Assembly: GCA_044368575.1 (NCBI GenBank)
Contig: JBIPPH010000006.1
Coordinates: 8,263-72,262 of the forward strand
Source of the DNA: JABMMZ01 sp044368575
GTDB lineage: Bacteria; Bacteroidota; Bacteroidia; NS11-12g; UBA955
Length of the DNA: 64,000 nt
Direction: 5' to 3'
Within the stretch, counting starts at the first letter, position 1, and every line of letters starts with the position of its first letter. Of this stretch, positions 61,260-64,000 are shown piece after piece. The notes under the pieces are model-generated. The model was not told the DNA's origin, ran no database searches, and worked only from the letters and a program-made list of their open reading frames with translations. A program made the translations under genes and the position numbers.

Positions 61260-62066
61260 TTGAAACCTTTCGTCAAACATATCAGCAGTAGCAGCAACCC
61301 AACCTTTAAGGCGCTATTGTCTTTAGAGAAATCTAAGCAAAGGAAGTTGGATCAATTGGCCATTGTTGAAGGTCATATTGAGCTAGCAATGGCGTTTGAA
61401 TCTGGTTTGGAGTTTGTTCAATTGTTTTATACCAATGCCCTCAAGGATAGCAGTATCATTAATAAAATCGCCAATCAATGGCCGCAATTAGCAGTTTTTG
61501 AACTCAGTCAGGACTTGTATGCCAAAACTGTCTATAGGGCCTCCACTGAACACATTTTTGCAGTGATTAAAACCCAAATGAAGACCCTTGATCAATTGCA
61601 ATTACCTAATTCACCATTGATATTAATTGTAGAAGGGGTTGAAAAACCGGGCAATTTAGGCGCTATTTTAAGAACAGCCGACGCCTCTGCAGTAGATGCT
61701 GTTATCTGCTGTGATTTGCCGGGCGATTTATACAATCCCAATACCATTAGAGCGAGCTTAGGCACCGTATTTACTGTACCTATTGTGTTGACGGATGCTG
61801 ATACGCTTCAAAAGTGGTTAACCCAAAAACAGATCACTTGCTTTTGTTCTAATTTGCACAAGGCAGTTAATTATTTTGAATTGGATTACACAAAAGCTTC
61901 AGCAATAGTAGTAGGAACAGAAGCTACAGGCGTTTCAGATAAATGGATTGAGTATGCCCAACATCAAGTTAAGATTCCAATGTTAGGTAAAATTGATAGC
62001 ATGAATGTGTCTGTTGCGACAGCTATTATGCTTTATGAAGCGAGAAGACAAAGATTAGGCCTTTGA
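61260..62066 (+). CDS. RNA 2'-O-methyltransferase, SpoU/TrmH family
   Basis: 268 residues. Substrate-binding N-domain then the knotted SPOUT domain with motif 1 GVEKPGNLGAILRTAD, motif 2 VVGTEATGVSD and motif 3 IPMLGKIDSMNVSVATAIM. rRNA or tRNA ribose methylation; the specific target (RlmB-, TrmH- or TsnR-like) is not clear. TTG start directly after the ACMSD stop. Its last 12 bases overlap gatA tail to tail. Confidence 0.9.
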   Translation: MKPFVKHISSSSNPTFKALLSLEKSKQRKLDQLAIVEGHIELAMAFESGLEFVQLFYTNALKDSSIINKIANQWPQLAVFELSQDLYAKTVYRASTEHIFAVIKTQMKTLDQLQLPNSPLILIVEGVEKPGNLGAILRTADASAVDAVICCDLPGDLYNPNTIRASLGTVFTVPIVLTDADTLQKWLTQKQITCFCSNLHKAVNYFELDYTKASAIVVGTEATGVSDKWIEYAQHQVKIPMLGKIDSMNVSVATAIMLYEARRQRLGL

Positions 62067-63476
62067 TTCAAATTGTTTGGCCAATTTAAACAACAGCCCT
62101 TCGTTACTGATATTTGACATTAATTGCATGCCAATTGGCATTTGGTTGCCAGGATGTGTTGCATAAGGTATAGATAAGCCCGGTATGCCAGCTAAATTGG
62201 CTTGCACAGTGAACAAATCCGCTAAGTACATCGCAATAGGATCATTTGATTTTTCTCCCACTTTAAAGGCAACTGTACTAGTGGTTGGGGTAATGATCAC
62301 ATCAAAATTTTTGAAAATATCTAAAGTTTTTTGACGGATCAATTGACGTACTTTTTGAGCCTTGGTATAGTAGGTGTCAAAATAATCGCTGGTCAATACA
62401 AAGGTGCCCAGCATAATTCTGCGTTTAACTTCAGGGCCAAAACCTTCCGTTCTTGATAATTTATAGGTGCTTTCCAAGTCTGTGGCTTGGCTGCTTCTGT
62501 GGCCATAGGTTAAACCAGAAAAACGGCTTAAATTACTACTGGCCTCAGCAGTGGTTAATATCTGATAACATGGCACCATGCTGTCTAAATATGGAAAATC
62601 GATGCCTTCAACTGTATGCCCTTTGCCTTTTAATTCTGCTATAAAGGCTTCTGTAGCTTGCTTCACTTCAGCTTCAATGCCAGGGTGTTCGATGCAATCT
62701 TTGATGTAGGCTATTTTTAATGGGCCTCTATTCGCATTGGCATAATCGGGTTTTGTTTGCAGCATAGTCGCATCGTGTGCGTCTGGTCCGGCCATTACTT
62801 CCATAAGTAATTGCATGTCGCTAACTGAACTAGTGAATGGACCAATTTGGTCAAAACTACTTGCAAAAGCGATAAGACCCCAACGGCTTATACTGCCATA
62901 ACTTGGGTATAAACCATAGCTACCAGTAAAAGCAGCGGGCTGTCTGATGGAGCCACCAGTGTCACTGCCTAATGAGGCAAGGCACATGTCGGCTTGAACA
63001 GCTACAGCACTACCGCCACTACTACCACCTGGAACTCTGCTGTTGTCAAGCGCATTAAGCACTGGACCAAAGGCAGAATTTTCATTGCTAGCCCCCATAG
63101 CGAACTCGTCGCAATTGGTTCTGGCAATGATGATAGCATCTTCAGCCAAAAGTCTTTCAACTACTGTGGCAGAAAAGAGGGAGGTAAATCCGCTTAGAAT
63201 TTTTGAAGCAGCAGAAGCATGGTGGTCTTTGTAAACAATGTTGTCTTTGATGGCCATTACCATGCCGGCTAATTTGCCTGCATTGCCTTGTTTGATTTTG
63301 TCTTGAATGAGCTGAGCTTGCGTTTTAGCTTCATCAGAAAAAACCTCGAGGATGGCATTCAATTGTTGTTGAGTGCTTATCCTGTCGAGGTAATGATCTA
63401 CAAGTTGAGGAAGAGTGATTTGATTGGCATCAATAGCCGATCTAACCTCTAGCAAAGAAGAAAAACGCTTAGTCAT
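62055..63476 (-). CDS. gatA: Glutamyl-tRNA(Gln) amidotransferase subunit A
   Basis: 473 residues, amidase signature enzyme that releases ammonia from glutamine for the GatCAB complex. Catalytic Lys in MAIKDNIVYKD, cis-Ser in GGSSGGSAVAV and nucleophile Ser in GSDTGGSIRQPAAFTGSYG are present. GatB and GatC are not in the window. ATG 63476 is used; a TTG at 63491 also in frame would add five residues. It lies 15 bases after tatA on the same strand. Confidence 0.95.
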   Translation of the reverse strand: MTKRFSSLLEVRSAIDANQITLPQLVDHYLDRISTQQQLNAILEVFSDEAKTQAQLIQDKIKQGNAGKLAGMVMAIKDNIVYKDHHASAASKILSGFTSLFSATVVERLLAEDAIIIARTNCDEFAMGASNENSAFGPVLNALDNSRVPGGSSGGSAVAVQADMCLASLGSDTGGSIRQPAAFTGSYGLYPSYGSISRWGLIAFASSFDQIGPFTSSVSDMQLLMEVMAGPDAHDATMLQTKPDYANANRGPLKIAYIKDCIEHPGIEAEVKQATEAFIAELKGKGHTVEGIDFPYLDSMVPCYQILTTAEASSNLSRFSGLTYGHRSSQATDLESTYKLSRTEGFGPEVKRRIMLGTFVLTSDYFDTYYTKAQKVRQLIRQKTLDIFKNFDVIITPTTSTVAFKVGEKSNDPIAMYLADLFTVQANLAGIPGLSIPYATHPGNQMPIGMQLMSNISNEGLLFKLAKQFESKA

Positions 63477-63491
63477 TGAGTCAACAAACAA

Positions 63492-63704
63492 CTATTTTTT
63501 TTCTTCAGAATCGCTTGGTTTGTCTTTCAAACCTTTTTCGATTTCGCTTTTTACATTGTTTTTGGCATCGTTGAATTCACGAATGCCGGCTCCTAAACCT
63601 CTCATTAATTCTGGAATTTTTTTACCTCCGAAGAAGATTAAAATCACCATCATGATTAGTAGCATAGAGCCACCACCAATGTTTTGTAAAAAAAGTATTG
63701 ACAT
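63492..63704 (-). CDS. tatA: Sec-independent translocase protein TatA/E
   Basis: 70 residues: an N-terminal helix (about 8-25), the FGGKKIPEL hinge with the conserved Phe-Gly, an amphipathic helix (LMRGLGAGIREFNDAKNN) and a Lys/Glu-rich tail. Forms the pore-like component of twin-arginine export. TatC is not in the window. Shares a transcript with gatA. Confidence 0.93.
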   Translation of the reverse strand: MSILFLQNIGGGSMLLIMMVILIFFGGKKIPELMRGLGAGIREFNDAKNNVKSEIEKGLKDKPSDSEEKK

Positions 63705-63724
63705 TTTTTTAAAATTTTACTTGG

Positions 63725-63732
63725 CAAAGATA
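63725..63732 (-). promoter_or_regulatory. Promoter -7 box (TATCTTTG) for tatA-gatA
   Basis: Minus-strand exact TAnnTTTG match ending 21 bases before the ATG at 63704. Confidence 0.5.
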
Positions 63733-63826
63733 CGCTTTCATATTTGATATTGAAATGATGATTTATTAATTTTTTAATCAAAAAATTTTTATAAATATCT
63801 TTTAATCTTTTGTTTTGCAAATAGAT

Positions 63827-63834
63827 TACATTTG
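63827..63834 (+). promoter_or_regulatory. Promoter -7 box (TACATTTG) for frr
   Basis: Exact TAnnTTTG match ending five bases before ATG 63839. TTTTG at 63808-63812 is close for a -33 but with a short spacer. Confidence 0.5.
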
Positions 63835-63838
63835 AATT

Positions 63839-64000
63839 ATGAGCCAAACCATTCAGGAAGTTATGAGCGAATTCTCAGGAAACCTTGAGAAGTGCATACA
63901 GCACACCATTTACGAATTCACCAATATCAGAGCGGGTAAAGCCTCTCCAGGCATGTTAGAGTCTGTTGTGGTAGAGTATTATGGCTCTCCTGTGCCATTG
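63839..64000 (+). CDS. frr: Ribosome recycling factor, 5' part
   Basis: First 54 codons, cut by the window edge. MSQTIQEVMSEFSGNLEKCI is followed by NIRAGKASPGMLESV and VEYYGSPVPL, the family's conserved first helix and loop. Ribosome recycling factor dismantles post-termination ribosomes with EF-G. The gene is divergent from tatA. Confidence 0.95.
   Translation, partial: MSQTIQEVMSEFSGNLEKCIQHTIYEFTNIRAGKASPGMLESVVVEYYGSPVPL

Noticed and set aside
1..64000. Search for tRNA or rRNA genes, CRISPR arrays, insertion sequences, phage genes or integration sites
   Set aside because: Nothing found: all gaps are under 300 bases and hold only promoters, hairpins or nothing recognisable, and no transposase, integrase or Cas-like protein is encoded.

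Overview
The window is a stretch of chromosome from a member of the Bacteroidota. Several markers point there: a secreted protein with a C-terminal type IX secretion (T9SS) sorting domain (615-1301), a 1207-residue surface protein with a gliding-motility-type (CHU_C) C-terminal domain (54988-58611), lineage-restricted small families (DUF4834, DUF4468, DUF4286, DUF4295, an IPExxxVDY-like gene beside pyruvate kinase), the order L28-L33-DUF4295-ftsY, and promoter boxes of the Bacteroidota form TAnnTTTG. The DNA is AT-rich by eye (not computed). Placement below phylum is not safe from this window; an environmental, rod-shaped, probably aerobic organism is the reasonable reading.

Layout. 1-4801: end of nadC, a T9SS cargo protein, adk-obg, a UDP-GlcNAc 2-epimerase and a secreted archaemetzincin-like lipoprotein. 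4839-11222: a TetR regulator and the complete cell-elongation operon mreB-mreC-mreD-PBP2-rodA. 11208-18172: phosphatase, hotdog thioesterase with isochorismate synthase (menaquinone), small Bacteroidota proteins, an M1 aminopeptidase, rlmD and a thioredoxin-like protein. 18308-29725: a giant coiled-coil membrane protein with tsaB, an OmpA-like porin, the ftsY-rimO-bshC run, the L28-L33-DUF4295 ribosomal operon and a NamZ-type muramidase. 29761-36366: a tripartite RND efflux operon with its own TetR regulator. 36572-43382: apaG, two peptidases, a PLP enzyme, DUF4286, dapD and a glycosyltransferase. 43379-47884: galE, a sugar N-acetyltransferase, sucB, a KdsC-like phosphatase and an SGNH protein. 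47953-54861: aldehyde dehydrogenase, a LytTR regulator with a degenerate receiver, methyltransferase, L,D-transpeptidase, pyk and a GT9 glycosyltransferase. 54988-64000: the large T9SS adhesin, a run of ferredoxin, NlpC/P60, Cys-cluster protein, ACMSD decarboxylase and SpoU methyltransferase, then gatA-tatA and the start of frr.

Functionally the window is mostly envelope building (elongasome, peptidoglycan hydrolase and transpeptidase, diaminopimelate synthesis, surface-sugar enzymes, OmpA, T9SS cargo) plus translation and core metabolism. No insertion sequence, phage, CRISPR array, tRNA or rRNA was seen, and no gene looks broken. The genes are packed very tightly: no gap exceeds 300 bases, and six of eleven tail-to-tail gene pairs overlap at their stop codons. 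Many genes have a TAnnTTTG box ending only 5-11 bases before the start codon, so leaderless or nearly leaderless mRNAs are predicted for a whole set of genes.

I see no obvious new multi-gene defence or mobile system. The most interesting points are the predicted leaderless gene set, a 40-base palindrome with a cUUCGg hairpin directly before a LytTR regulator whose receiver has lost its phosphorylation residues, an archaemetzincin with a replaced Met-turn residue whose start codon lies in a terminator-like hairpin, and a likely operator over the efflux promoter.
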